DNA of 64,000 bases from assembly GCA_039814575.1 (NCBI GenBank), contig JBCCAY010000001.1:248001-312000 (forward strand), written 5' to 3'. Positions 51,862 to 61,244 of the stretch are shown here, piece after piece. A model generated the notes under the pieces. That model was given only the letters and a program-made list of their open reading frames with translations. It did no database searches and was not told the origin of the DNA. This DNA is from MED-G105 sp039814575 (lineage in GTDB: Bacteria; Pseudomonadota; Alphaproteobacteria; Caulobacterales; Parvularculaceae). The translations under genes were made by a program, and so were the position numbers. Each line of letters opens with the position of its first letter. The first letter of the stretch is position 1.

Positions 51862-54786
51862 ATGGAGTCTCTTGCGGTCGTTGCGCTGGCCGTCGTGCTT
51901 GGCGCTGTTCTCGGCTTGATCGCGTTTTTCCGATCTTTATCCATGGCTGACGACATTCGCCGATTGCGCGGCGATGTCGACCGTTTAAACGCCCGACTGG
52001 CTGACCGAGAGGCGGGCCTCGCGTCAGCGCCTGAACGCGCGGCGGCCCCCGAAAGTGCGGCGGCGCGTGATCGCACGTCGGCGCAAGATGAGATTTTCGA
52101 ACCCAGCGAGGACGCCGCCGAAACGCCAACAGCGCCGGGTGAGGTCGATCCTGCGAGGGAGCTTGCCGCTGCTTCAGTTCCTCCCGTGAGCGAGGTCGAT
52201 GCGCGAGCTGTGTCATCGACGTCGTGGCGACCGGAAGACCAGTCGAACGCCTCTGAAGCGGGCGCGACGCCAGGCAGCTTGGAATCAGGCGGCTTGGAAT
52301 CAGGCGGTTTGGAAACGGGCGGCTTGGAAAAAGGTCTTGCCGGCAATTGGCTGATTTGGGTCGGCGGCGCCGCTCTGGCGCTTGGCGGCGCGTTCTTATT
52401 GAAAAGCGCGATTGACGCCGGATTCTTCGGTCCGGTCATGCGCGTCGTTTCCGCAATGGTCGCCGGCGGGGCCATGATAGCGGCCGGTGAGTGGTTACGC
52501 CGCGCCGAAGCGAGCGAGGACGAAGACGGCGGCGGACAAAGCGATGCGTCAGCGCCGCAATCCGTGACGACGCGTCAAAGCTTAGCCCCCTTGGTGTTGG
52601 CGGGCGCTGGCGGGTCCACCATCTACGGCGCTATATACGCCGCATACGGCCTTTATTCTTTGTTGCCGTCGATGCTGACGCTCGTCCTGCTGACGGCGGC
52701 GTGCGCTGGCATGATCGTGCTGGCGGCGTTGCATCGCGCGCCGCTCGTCGCGGTTCTGGCGCTGATCGGCGCTTATGTGTCGCCGGCGCTCACCGCTTCG
52801 GGTGAGCCGAACCCGAATGCTTTGTTGCTTTATGTATTCGGCGTTTCCGCGGCGGGAATGATTGTCGCTCGGATTATGCGCTGGGGCGGCGTCTCCGCCG
52901 CCGCGCTTCTTGGCGGCATCGCCTGGCCTTTGGTGGTTTTAACGGCGGGGACAGGAGAGCCGCCTTGGGGCCTTTACTTTTATGCGCCGTTTTATCTAGT
53001 GCTCGCCGGACTAGTCGCTTGGGACGCGGCTGGCGACGCGATCGATATGAATGCGTTCTTCGATCAGCTAAGCCCACAAAAGCCGGGCCCTAGTGAGCCA
53101 GATTCCGTCAAGCCAGATTCCGTTGAGCCAGGTTCTGTCGAGCCTGTTTCGGAAGAGACCGGAGAGCCTTTCAACGGGGCGCTCGCAACCTTCTACCTTG
53201 CGGCTGTGGCGGTCATGACATTGGCGTCATTGACGGCGATAGAAGCCGCCGGCGCGGCCGGCCCCGTCATCATGTGGGCCGTTATGGGGGCGACGACCCT
53301 TATCGGCGCCTGGCGACGCAACGGATTTGCACTTGCGCCGTATACGGCTTTTATGCCCGTTTTATGTTTGGTCGGGTTCACCGAGTTCGGTCGCGCGTTC
53401 TCGCAAGAAAGTGTGGCGGTCTTTTTCGGCGCGGTGTTCGCCCTTGGCGGTTTCGCCCTGATGCGGACGCGCCAACAAAAAGGCCCGGGCGCCGGCTTAG
53501 CGGCGTTTGCGCCAATCGGTTTTTTGGCGGCGCTTTTTCACTATTCGGGTCAACCGGCGGACGGTCTCATGTGGTCGATGACCGCGTTCGCATTTGTCGG
53601 CTTCAGCATTGCGATTCTCAATGACTTGTCGCGGCGCGCCGGCGGATTTGATCCGCATCCGGGCGCGGTCTCGGTTTTGGCGCTCGGCGGGACGCTCGCC
53701 TCGACATTGGCGGTTGTAATGACCACGGACGGTTTCATGATGTCCGCAGGCATCGCGCTGCAAGCGCCGATCCTCGTCTGGCTATGGCGGCGCTTCGATG
53801 TGCCGGCGCTAAAATACGCCGCCGGCGCTTTGGCGTTGATTGCGACGGTGCGCCTTTTCTGGGCGCCGGAAGCCTTTAGCGGCGACTTTGGCGCAACGCC
53901 GATCGTCAATTGGCTGCTCGTCGCTTATCTGGCACCGGCGGCGGGCTTTTGGGTGTCCGCGCAATGGCTGCGCGGCGGCGGGCTCGCCCCCACAGCGCGC
54001 GTTCTGCAGGGGATGGAGGGCGCTGCGATCGCGCTCTTCGCTGCTTTTGTAACGCTGCAAATACGTCATCTCATGCATGACGGCGTCGTCGACGCGTCGC
54101 GTTATGAGCTGGCGGAAGTCAGTTTGCAGACGATCAATTGGCTGTCGATCGCCGCATTCTTGCGGTGGCGGTTCGGTGCGTCGCTGTCTTTCGTGCGGCG
54201 CTTGGCGGAGCTTGCGTTGATTATTCTCGGCGCCGCTCACATGGCGCTGTTGAACTTGCTGGCTCTCAATCCCTGGTGGGGCGACGGGCCGCTCATCAAC
54301 GGGCCGCCGATCGTCAATCTTTTGTTCCTTGCCTATCTCGCGCCGGCCGGTGTTTTCGCCGTAATGGCTTATGCGGCGCGGCGGTCCGGCGCGCGATTGC
54401 AAGCGCGGCTCTGCGGTCTGGTCGCGGCGTTGCTCGGATTCGTTTGGCTCATCTTATCCATTCGGCACGGCTTTCAAGGGCAGAATTTGTCCTATGGCTC
54501 TGTTGGCGATGCGGAATCTTGGGCGTACTCGATAGCGACGATTGGCTTCGCCGCGACGGCGCTCATTGTTGGGGCCGTGCGCCGTAGCGCTGTCTTCCGT
54601 CGCGCCGGTTTTTGCGCGTTGGCGCTCGCGATCGGCAAAGTGTTTCTCGTGGACACGGCAGCGCTCGACGGCGTTTGGCGTGCGACGGCGTTCCTTGGGC
54701 TTGGCGCGGCGCTAGTGGGCGTCGCCGTTCTCTATCAGCGCATCGTCTCGCCCATAAAGGACGCCGACGTCGAAGGCGCGCAATAA
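51862..54786 (+). CDS. Large DUF2339 polytopic membrane protein
   Basis: A 974-residue protein with an N-terminal membrane segment, a polar Glu/Ala-rich region (about residues 30-150) and then some 25 hydrophobic segments. GNWLIWVGGAALALGGAFLLKSAIDAG (about residue 157) is the typical DUF2339 entry. Two stretches of tandem repeats are encoded: LESGG-type (52276-52335) and PDSVE-type (53095-53154). The function is unknown. It lies between divergent hrcA and rph, where many relatives have these two genes next to each other. Confidence 0.85.
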   Translation: MESLAVVALAVVLGAVLGLIAFFRSLSMADDIRRLRGDVDRLNARLADREAGLASAPERAAAPESAAARDRTSAQDEIFEPSEDAAETPTAPGEVDPARELAAASVPPVSEVDARAVSSTSWRPEDQSNASEAGATPGSLESGGLESGGLETGGLEKGLAGNWLIWVGGAALALGGAFLLKSAIDAGFFGPVMRVVSAMVAGGAMIAAGEWLRRAEASEDEDGGGQSDASAPQSVTTRQSLAPLVLAGAGGSTIYGAIYAAYGLYSLLPSMLTLVLLTAACAGMIVLAALHRAPLVAVLALIGAYVSPALTASGEPNPNALLLYVFGVSAAGMIVARIMRWGGVSAAALLGGIAWPLVVLTAGTGEPPWGLYFYAPFYLVLAGLVAWDAAGDAIDMNAFFDQLSPQKPGPSEPDSVKPDSVEPGSVEPVSEETGEPFNGALATFYLAAVAVMTLASLTAIEAAGAAGPVIMWAVMGATTLIGAWRRNGFALAPYTAFMPVLCLVGFTEFGRAFSQESVAVFFGAVFALGGFALMRTRQQKGPGAGLAAFAPIGFLAALFHYSGQPADGLMWSMTAFAFVGFSIAILNDLSRRAGGFDPHPGAVSVLALGGTLASTLAVVMTTDGFMMSAGIALQAPILVWLWRRFDVPALKYAAGALALIATVRLFWAPEAFSGDFGATPIVNWLLVAYLAPAAGFWVSAQWLRGGGLAPTARVLQGMEGAAIALFAAFVTLQIRHLMHDGVVDASRYELAEVSLQTINWLSIAAFLRWRFGASLSFVRRLAELALIILGAAHMALLNLLALNPWWGDGPLINGPPIVNLLFLAYLAPAGVFAVMAYAARRSGARLQARLCGLVAALLGFVWLILSIRHGFQGQNLSYGSVGDAESWAYSIATIGFAATALIVGAVRRSAVFRRAGFCALALAIGKVFLVDTAALDGVWRATAFLGLGAALVGVAVLYQRIVSPIKDADVEGAQ
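52276..52335 (+). repeat. Four 15-bp tandem repeats within DUF2339 gene
   Basis: Units begin at 52276, 52291, 52306 and 52321 and read about AGCTTGGAATCAGGC; they encode SLESG, GLESG, GLETG and GLEKG. Variation is at third positions and at the fourth codon. Slippage would keep the reading frame. Confidence 0.9.
53095..53154 (+). repeat. Four 15-bp degenerate repeats within DUF2339 gene
   Basis: Units at 53095, 53110, 53125 and 53140 read about GAGCCAGATTCCGTC and encode EPDSV, KPDSV, EPGSV and EPVSE. They fall in a polar loop between membrane segments, separate from the repeat at 52276. Confidence 0.85.
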
Positions 54787-54867
54787 TCCTCAAATGCAGC
54801 GTTGACCCGGGGCGCAGCTTACGGGTACGCCCCGGGCGCCGTCTGCATATATTTTAGGAGAGTTCTC

Positions 54868-55578
54868 ATGCGTCCGTCCGGTCGAAGCTTTAATGAATTG
54901 CGCGCCGTCAGCTTAGAGCCGGGTTATGCCAGCCACGCGGAAGGGTCGTGCCTGGTGAAGTTCGGCGGCACCCATGTTCTGTGCACCGCCTCTTGGGATG
55001 AGACGACGCCGCCTTGGCTGCGCGGCCAAGGGCGCGGTTGGGTGACGGCGGAATACGGCATGTTGCCGCGCGCAACCCATGAACGCACGCGGCGCGAAGC
55101 GAAGAAAGGCCAGTCCGGTCGCACCCAAGAAATCCAACGATTGATCGGTCGCGCCCTGCGCGCCGTTGTCGATTTGAAAGCCCTCGGCGAGCGCCAAATC
55201 CTGATCGACTGCGATGTCATCCGCGCCGACGGCGGCACGCGCACCGCATCGATCACCGGCGCGTTCATCGCACTCGCGGAGTGCTGCAATTGGGCGGTCA
55301 AGGACGGCGTGATCAGCAAAAACCCGATTATCGGATCTGTCGCGGCGATTTCCTGCGGCCTTGTGGGCGGCGCGCCGCTTCTCGACCTCGATTATGCGGA
55401 AGACTCAACGGCCGACGCGGACGTTAATTTCGTCATCACCGGTGACGGCGGTCTCGTCGAAGTGCAAGGCACCGCCGAAGGCGCGCCCTTTAGCGAAGAG
55501 CAATTCCTCGCCCTTATGGGGCTCGCTAAAGATGGCTGCCGTCAACTTGCTGCAATGCAGCAGGAGACGCTCGGCTAG
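54868..55578 (+). CDS. rph: Ribonuclease PH
   Basis: Phosphorolytic 3'-5' exoribonuclease that trims tRNA precursors. The 236-residue protein begins MRPSGRSFNELRAVSLEPGY, with the typical GRTQEIQRLIGRALRAVVD, DCDVIRADGGTRTASITG and GDGGLVEVQGTAEGAPF. I chose ATG 54868 because GGAGAG precedes it; the longer frame starts at GTG/ATG codons without family similarity. Downstream of the DUF2339 gene by about 80 bases. Confidence 0.96.
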   Translation: MRPSGRSFNELRAVSLEPGYASHAEGSCLVKFGGTHVLCTASWDETTPPWLRGQGRGWVTAEYGMLPRATHERTRREAKKGQSGRTQEIQRLIGRALRAVVDLKALGERQILIDCDVIRADGGTRTASITGAFIALAECCNWAVKDGVISKNPIIGSVAAISCGLVGGAPLLDLDYAEDSTADADVNFVITGDGGLVEVQGTAEGAPFSEEQFLALMGLAKDGCRQLAAMQQETLG

Positions 55579-55710
55579 CGCCTTTCTCAAACAGCTTTCT
55601 GGCTCGGCCAGCCTTTAAGCCGGCGTCTGACTGGCTTATGAAGGGCGATCGCCGGGCCGCTGGACGCGCGGCGCGGGGCAAGTTGGTGGCGTCCCCTAAA
55701 CTTAAGGACG

Positions 55711-56622
55711 ATGCGCTTGGACGCGGCGAAACAACCCATAAACACTCTGAAGGCGGATAAAAGCGCAAAACAGGGCGCGCAGAAGAACGGCGATAAACAT
55801 ATCGTTGAAGTGCTGATCGAAGAGCGCGCTGAGACCTTGGTGGCGTCGCCCTTGTGGCCGCTTTATCGCTCGGTTTTGTATCCGCTTCTCCAGCATCGCG
55901 CGGCGGTGCGTATGGCCGACGCCGTCACGCCGCTCTCCGGCTGGGACGCTATGCGCTATGTCAGCCGGCTTTTGTCGCTGAAAATGACGGTGAACCGTTT
56001 AGAGCGCGTGCCTGAAACCGGACGCGTTATCCTCGCGCCGAACCATCCAACCGGCATCGCTGATGGCATCGCGATGTTCGACGCGCTAAAGACGCGCCGT
56101 TCTGACATGACGTTTTTCGCTAACCGCGACGCGGTGCGCGTCGTGCCGCAATTGCGTGATCTCATCATCCCGGTGGAATGGGTTGAAGAAAAGCGCACCC
56201 GAGAGCGCTCCCGCGAAACGCTCGCGGCGACGAAAGAGGCGTTTGCGGACGAACGCTGCGTTGTTCTTTTTCCGTCAGGACGCCTCGCTTTCATGGACGA
56301 GAACAAGGTTCTGACCGAGCGTGACTGGATGACGTCGATCGCCATCTTCGCACGCAAATATGAGTGCACGATCGTGCCAGTGCATATTCGCGCGCGCAAT
56401 TCTTGGCTTTATTATTGGTTCTGGCGGCTCAACACCGAGTTGCGCGACATCACGCTTTTCAATGAACTCTTAAACAAGCGCGGCAAGCCGTTTGACATCA
56501 CGTTCGGCGCGCCGATACCGCCCTCGGCGCTGAAGGGCGATGCGGACGTCGTCACGGCGGCGCTGCGTCGGCACACGGTGGAAGACGTTCTACCGGACCG
56601 GCCTTGGATGCCGGTGGACTGA
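55711..56622 (+). CDS. PlsC-type 1-acylglycerol-3-phosphate acyltransferase family protein
   Basis: A 303-residue acyltransferase with the catalytic HX4D motif NHPTGIAD (about residue 110) and the FPSGRLA glycerophosphate-binding element (about residue 190). A hydrophobic, possibly membrane-associated part (PLYRSVLYPLLQHRAAV) precedes it. It probably acylates lysophosphatidate or a related acceptor at the membrane. AAGGA precedes the ATG. Position downstream of rph (130 bases) is not a known operon. Confidence 0.8.
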   Translation: MRLDAAKQPINTLKADKSAKQGAQKNGDKHIVEVLIEERAETLVASPLWPLYRSVLYPLLQHRAAVRMADAVTPLSGWDAMRYVSRLLSLKMTVNRLERVPETGRVILAPNHPTGIADGIAMFDALKTRRSDMTFFANRDAVRVVPQLRDLIIPVEWVEEKRTRERSRETLAATKEAFADERCVVLFPSGRLAFMDENKVLTERDWMTSIAIFARKYECTIVPVHIRARNSWLYYWFWRLNTELRDITLFNELLNKRGKPFDITFGAPIPPSALKGDADVVTAALRRHTVEDVLPDRPWMPVD

Positions 56623-56766
56623 CCTGGCGTAACGGCGCGCGCCGGCGGCCTTCTGTTTCATCCGCCCCAGCGTTTCAGCAATCACTCATTAACGATACGG
56701 GCCGTACAACAACACTCGGCGTCGCCGCTTTTGCGGGCGCCGTTGTGAAACGGAACGGACAGCAGA

Positions 56767-58008
56767 ATGACCAGTATCGGCGATGGCGGCGTAAACCAGG
56801 GTCTCGCCAACGCGCCCGCTCTTAACGGGGCAAACCATGGCGCAACAGACGCCGGCGCGGTGCAACGCGCTGCGCTTGTTCGTACATTGTGCGATCTTGT
56901 CGTTCTGCCGGCCAACCGAATTTCCGCCAATGAGCGCTCGCTCGCCGCAGACATGATTTTAGAAGTCTTGGCGCGGGTCGACGAAGACTTGCGCATCGAC
57001 GTCGCTCGGCGCGTCTCGCGTGTGCGGGAAACGCCGCCGGCCCTGTTGCGGACGCTCTTGCTCGACGAGCATCCGGTGGCGGAGACCCTGCTCGGCAAAG
57101 CGGAGTTTCTACCCGACGCGCTTCTTGCGGAATGCGCGCGTGCAGGCGCGACGGCGCATCGCCTGGCGATCGCCCGGCGGCTTGACCTTTCGCCGAGTGT
57201 TGCGGACGCCGTCTTATCTTTTAACGAAACCGCGGTCGTGAAGCTTCTATTGCGGCGCGATGAGTTTGAGTTTTCGCCGGGCGCCGTTGACATGTTGGTG
57301 GCGCGGTCCTCGACCGACAAAGAAGTGCAATCGCTGCTTTTGCATCGGCGTGAATTGGAGCCGGCCCACGGGTTTATGATGTTTTGGTGGGTCGACAGCG
57401 AACGCCGTCGGCGCATTTTGTCGCGGTTCTCTATCTCTCGCGCGCTCATCCAAGACGCGTTGCAAGACCTTTACCCGCTGGTCTTCGGCGACTTGTTGGA
57501 AGCAGGTGAGCGCATTGATGAAATCCCGCCGGCGACCGCGCAAGAAGGCGGGGCGGACCCGTTTGTGCGGGAAATTCTCACCATTCTCGATCGACGTAGT
57601 CGGCCGCGGGGCGCCCGCGGCGAGCCCGTATCGGTCGATATGTTGGTGCGCACGTTAAAAGCCGCGCGCCTACAGCCGAACCAAGACGTTATTCACGCCG
57701 CCAGCATTCTCACAGGCCTGTCGCGTGAGCTGGTGGCGCGCATCTTACGCGATCCGGGCGGCGAGCCCTTCGCGGTGATGGGCAAAAGCCTCGGTCTGCC
57801 GCGGGATACGTTTTTCGAAATCCTCTACCTAAAGGGCGCTGATCTTCCGTTCACCGCTGAACAAGCCGAGGATTTAATGGCGGTCTTTGATTCCCTCGCC
57901 CGCGATTTTGCGCGTGCCGTCTTGCGCTATTGGGATTGGGACGGCAATCCGCGCATGGCGCAGATCACACGCCTTATTGGCCTTGACGCCGATGCTCCCG
58001 CAGAATAA
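56767..58008 (+). CDS. DUF2336 family protein
   Basis: A 413-residue helical, HEAT-like protein. Repeated short helices (for instance RIDVARRVSRVRETPPALLRTLLLDE, in pieces below the length limit, and RLDLSPSVADAVLS) fit DUF2336, common in alphaproteobacteria, with a C-terminal part containing EILYLKGADLP. No signal or membrane segment. It has no known function; in Caulobacter-type genomes members occur near regulatory genes. Upstream gap 144 bases. Codon use like the neighbours. Confidence 0.8.
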   Translation: MTSIGDGGVNQGLANAPALNGANHGATDAGAVQRAALVRTLCDLVVLPANRISANERSLAADMILEVLARVDEDLRIDVARRVSRVRETPPALLRTLLLDEHPVAETLLGKAEFLPDALLAECARAGATAHRLAIARRLDLSPSVADAVLSFNETAVVKLLLRRDEFEFSPGAVDMLVARSSTDKEVQSLLLHRRELEPAHGFMMFWWVDSERRRRILSRFSISRALIQDALQDLYPLVFGDLLEAGERIDEIPPATAQEGGADPFVREILTILDRRSRPRGARGEPVSVDMLVRTLKAARLQPNQDVIHAASILTGLSRELVARILRDPGGEPFAVMGKSLGLPRDTFFEILYLKGADLPFTAEQAEDLMAVFDSLARDFARAVLRYWDWDGNPRMAQITRLIGLDADAPAE

Positions 58009-58426
58009 TTCGCCAAGAGAATAATGCGCTAGCGGACTAATCAGGCGCATACGGTTAATTCACGTTTTCTATTTAAACGCTGCATGAGAAAAGGGCGTTT
58101 CCTAACGCTTCTTTAAAGCTCACGAAAAAATCGTCCGTGTTTCTCAAACGCCGCATTAACGCTTTTTTAAAGTGAATTTAAAGCGATTATGCGACACCTG
58201 GGTCTGCGTTGGCGGCTGCCATGCGTATTTTGGCGGCTGCCGGCGCGGCTTTTTTTGATCCATTTTCAATTCAATCTTTCTTAAACTTCGTTGAAAATTC
58301 CCTCCATGGACCTTTCGAGGTTTTAACACTCCGTATGTGAAGCTTTGCCGCGTCAGGAATGCGCGAGCCGAGCGTCTTTGTTTCTCGTTCGGTTCGACAA
58401 GAGAAGCATAAGAGCGGAGGACGTCG
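58009..58426. other. Intergenic stretch upstream of the ParA-like gene with direct repeats
   Basis: About 418 bases, AT-rich near 58060-58190. TAACGCTTCTTTAAAGC (58103-58119) recurs as TAACGCTTTTTTAAAGT (58157-58173), 54 bases apart, and TTGGCGGCTGCC occurs at 58209 and 58230. No protein gene is visible. It likely carries the parA promoter; whether it includes a centromere-like site is unknown. No consensus ParB site (TGTTTCACGTGAAACA) is present. Confidence 0.45.
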
Positions 58427-59173
58427 ATGACCGCATCGATGCAAGTTGTGGTGTTCGCCTCGCAAAAAGGCGGTTCGGGCAAGACAACGCTCGCCGGCCA
58501 CTTAGCGGTGGAAGCCGTCCGGCAGATGAAAGGGCGGGCCGACGCCGGGCCGGTGGCGTTGATCGACACCGACCCCCAAGGCTCTCTCGCCAAATGGTGG
58601 AATGTCCGTAAAGAGCCGGAGCCGGCCTTTATTCAATCGGTCTTCTCCAATCTTTTTCATGATTTGGAACGCGCCCGCACGGAAGGGTATCGATTGGTGT
58701 TCATCGACACCCCGCCGGCGGTGACGCGGGCGATCTCGGAAGTCGTCGCCCACGCCGATCTTGTCGTCGCGCCGACGCGGCCGAGCCCGCACGATTTGCG
58801 CGCTGTCGCGCCCACGATGGAAATCGTCGACGCCCGCAGCAAACCGCTTATTTTTGTGGTCAATGGCGCAAACCCGCGCGCGCGCATCACCTCTGAAGCG
58901 GCGATCGCCTTGTCGCAACACGGCACCGTGGCGCCAACCGTCGTCCACAGCCGTGTTGATTTCGCAGCCTCGATGATTGATGGGCGGACGGTTATGGAGG
59001 TCGATCCCGTCTGTCGTTCGGCGCAAGAGATTGGAAGTTTGTGGTCCTATCTCGACGGTCGCTTACAGCAATTGGAAGGTTATCGCATCGGCGCGGCGGA
59101 GGATGCAGCGCGCGAGCCGCATAACCTCTTTAGCGGCGGCGGGCGCGTCTTTGGTCGCCGGGCGATACACTAA
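58427..59173 (+). CDS. ParA-family ATPase
   Basis: A 248-residue ATPase with a deviant Walker A (KGGSGKTT), a Walker A' element ALIDTDPQGSLAKWW and Walker B VFIDTPPA; this is the short ParA/MinD type without an N-terminal helix-turn-helix. Such proteins position DNA or other cargoes. No ParB gene is beside it. GGAGG precedes the ATG by eight bases. The next gene encodes a long protein with a C-terminal ribbon-helix-helix-like domain, a possible partner. The C-terminal ~30 residues are basic (GGGRVFGRRAIH). Confidence 0.88.
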   Translation: MTASMQVVVFASQKGGSGKTTLAGHLAVEAVRQMKGRADAGPVALIDTDPQGSLAKWWNVRKEPEPAFIQSVFSNLFHDLERARTEGYRLVFIDTPPAVTRAISEVVAHADLVVAPTRPSPHDLRAVAPTMEIVDARSKPLIFVVNGANPRARITSEAAIALSQHGTVAPTVVHSRVDFAASMIDGRTVMEVDPVCRSAQEIGSLWSYLDGRLQQLEGYRIGAAEDAAREPHNLFSGGGRVFGRRAIH

Positions 59174-59287
59174 GCGAGCTGTCCACTAAGCGGCCGCGCC
59201 GCCTGGGTGCATTCATTCACTTGCCGTTGGGAGAAGCTGCGGCTTGATATCGTAACGACGCTATAAAGACGCAAAAGAAACGGGGCG

Positions 59288-60526
59288 TTGATCGTGCACA
59301 AACCTTTTTATGCCTTGCGTGCAAACGGCTTGAAACGAGCGGGCTTCGGCCTTGCTCCGCGCCGGTCTGCAACGCCCCATATTGGTCCTCTGCCAGAGGC
59401 GCATTTGCAGGAAAGACTCTCACCAGAAGAACAAACTGGAAATCAAGCAGGAGAAAAAACGCCAACGGCTCATACGGCGCCAGACGAAGGCGCCGGGCCT
59501 TTGTCGATTTTTCAATACGACCGCGTGCCTGGATCTTTGTTTGCGCGAAAGGGCGAAGCGGCGCCGGCGATCGATCGGCGCGGCGGCGCGCGCACGCCGG
59601 AGGAAGTGGTCGCCGAACACCGGGCGATTCTTGCGCTGAAAAAGAAGCAGACGGAAAAACAGCGCGCCGAAATCCGCGAAGCGACGGCGAGCCGGCCCGG
59701 CGTGCGCCGCGATATTGGAACGCCTTTGGTCAATCCCAAGCGTCGATCGATGGAGGCCTCGCTCCAGGATGATCACCGCCCAGCGCCGATCGCGGCGCCG
59801 ACGGATGTTGCGCGTTCGCCTGCCAGCGCCCCAAGCGCCCCCTCGGATGCGAGGCGTTTCGATGCCTCGACGACGTCGTCATCGGCGGAGGAGCAAGTGG
59901 ACGCATCAGTCCCCCGTGGCGCACGCCCTCGAACAATTACGTACGAGGAGGCGGTTTCCGAGGCTGCCTTTGAAAAAGCGGGCGGTTTATTGGCTCCGTT
60001 CGATGACACGCCTTCTTCGCCTAAAGAGTTGCGTTCGCTTGGCGTTACGTCCGACGACGCTCTTGATGAGCCTTCCGCCCTTGCCGCAGAAGCATCTTCG
60101 ATTGGTGGCGGCGACGATGCCAGTCCACCTGATCCACGCGAAGAGTCGCAAGACGAAGACGCGCCGATCCTGACGGACCCGGCGGGCCGAAATTGGCTGG
60201 CGGCGCGGCGGCGGCAGACGATCCGTCTGATGAGTGGCCGCTTTCAAGCGATGCTCCAAGACGGCGATCCGCCGCTCGCTGGGCCGGGTGCTCGTGCGGC
60301 CGCGGCAAGCATGGGCGACCCCGAAAAACGCGCGCTGGCCGAACGAAAGGTGCGCGCTCGTCTCTACCTCTCCTTGCGGGACTATATGCGGTTGACCCTC
60401 GCCGCATCGGTGTTGGGCTTGGAGGAGGAAGACCTCGCGATCACGGCGCTCAACGCCTATTTCGACGCCTGCGGCGTTGAGCGTTTTGATGATTGCCGCT
60501 GCCTTGATCCGAAGCATGATAGCTGA
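59288..60526 (+). CDS. Long disordered protein with ribbon-helix-helix-like C-terminus
   Basis: A protein of 412 residues from TTG 59288 (GTG 59294 is another choice; no ATG occurs in the first part). Residues 1-300 are rich in Ala, Pro, Ser, Asp and Arg and look disordered. After RNWLAARRRQTIRLMSG the C-terminal part has RARLYLSLRDYMRLTLAASV, then LGLEEEDLAITALNAYF: strand-helix-helix as in ribbon-helix-helix proteins such as ParG. It follows the ParA-like gene by 114 bases, same strand. I infer that it binds DNA or an RNA/protein scaffold and serves the ParA ATPase. No database check was made. Confidence 0.55.
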   Translation: MIVHKPFYALRANGLKRAGFGLAPRRSATPHIGPLPEAHLQERLSPEEQTGNQAGEKTPTAHTAPDEGAGPLSIFQYDRVPGSLFARKGEAAPAIDRRGGARTPEEVVAEHRAILALKKKQTEKQRAEIREATASRPGVRRDIGTPLVNPKRRSMEASLQDDHRPAPIAAPTDVARSPASAPSAPSDARRFDASTTSSSAEEQVDASVPRGARPRTITYEEAVSEAAFEKAGGLLAPFDDTPSSPKELRSLGVTSDDALDEPSALAAEASSIGGGDDASPPDPREESQDEDAPILTDPAGRNWLAARRRQTIRLMSGRFQAMLQDGDPPLAGPGARAAAASMGDPEKRALAERKVRARLYLSLRDYMRLTLAASVLGLEEEDLAITALNAYFDACGVERFDDCRCLDPKHDS

Positions 60527-60743
60527 CGTCGGCCAGTAGCCGGCCAGTAAATGTTACGAACGTAACGACCGATCCCGGTCGCTTCACGGCGCGTGTCGTG
60601 GGGAAACGCGTTGATTTCTGAAAAAATTCTGCGCAGTTTGCGCGCGATCGCCAATAGGCCTAGAGGGGCGTTTGGCGGTTGCGTTGTGTATTTGCGTGCC
60701 GCCTTTATGTGATCCCTTCGATTTAGGACGTTCTTCTAGACCG

Positions 60744-61244
60744 ATGTCGCGCCTCGTCATCCTTACCGTTGCGCTCGCCGGGTTGTGGCTGCTCTTGTCG
60801 GGTTATTTCGACAAGCCGCTGCTCTTGGCGTTCGGCGTCGTCTCTGTCGCGGTCTCGGTTTATCTCGCCGCGCGCGCCGGCGTCCTCGACGGCGAAGGCG
60901 TCCCCGATGGGCTGATGCCGCGGGTCTTCGGTTATTGGGGCTGGCTCTTCTTAGAGATCGGCAAGGCGAACATCCAAGTCGCGCGTCACGCCCTCGCCAT
61001 CGACATGAAGCTCTCGCCCTCGATGATGCGCATAAAGTCGCCGACGCGCACCAATGCCGGCCTTGCGACATTTTGTAACTCCGTGACCCTGACCCCCGGC
61101 ACGGTCACCATCGATTTGGAGCCGGACCACTTTCTGGTTCATGCGCTCGCGCCGGAATTCGCCGACGAAGAGGCGATCCTCGATATGGGCCGTCGCGTCG
61201 CTGAGCTTGAAGGCGGCGCCGCTCCTGATGGGGACGGCGCATGA
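60744..61244 (+). CDS. mrpE: Mrp antiporter subunit E
   Basis: A 166-residue membrane protein of the MnhE/PhaE family: an N-terminal membrane pair (VALAGLWLLLSGYFDKPLLLAFG), the segment LFLEIGKANIQVARHAL and the C-terminal domain with NSVTLTPGTVTIDLEPD, both typical. Part of the seven-subunit cation/proton antiporter. ATG 60744 preceded by a weak site; a longer in-frame upstream codon is unlikely. Stop overlaps mrpF by four bases. Confidence 0.92.
   Translation: MSRLVILTVALAGLWLLLSGYFDKPLLLAFGVVSVAVSVYLAARAGVLDGEGVPDGLMPRVFGYWGWLFLEIGKANIQVARHALAIDMKLSPSMMRIKSPTRTNAGLATFCNSVTLTPGTVTIDLEPDHFLVHALAPEFADEEAILDMGRRVAELEGGAAPDGDGA

Noticed and set aside
59168..59192. CACTAAGCG repeated at the parA stop, with a CTGTCCAC resemblance to the 18-bp origin repeats
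   Set aside because: Match covers only about nine to eleven bases and is probably chance.
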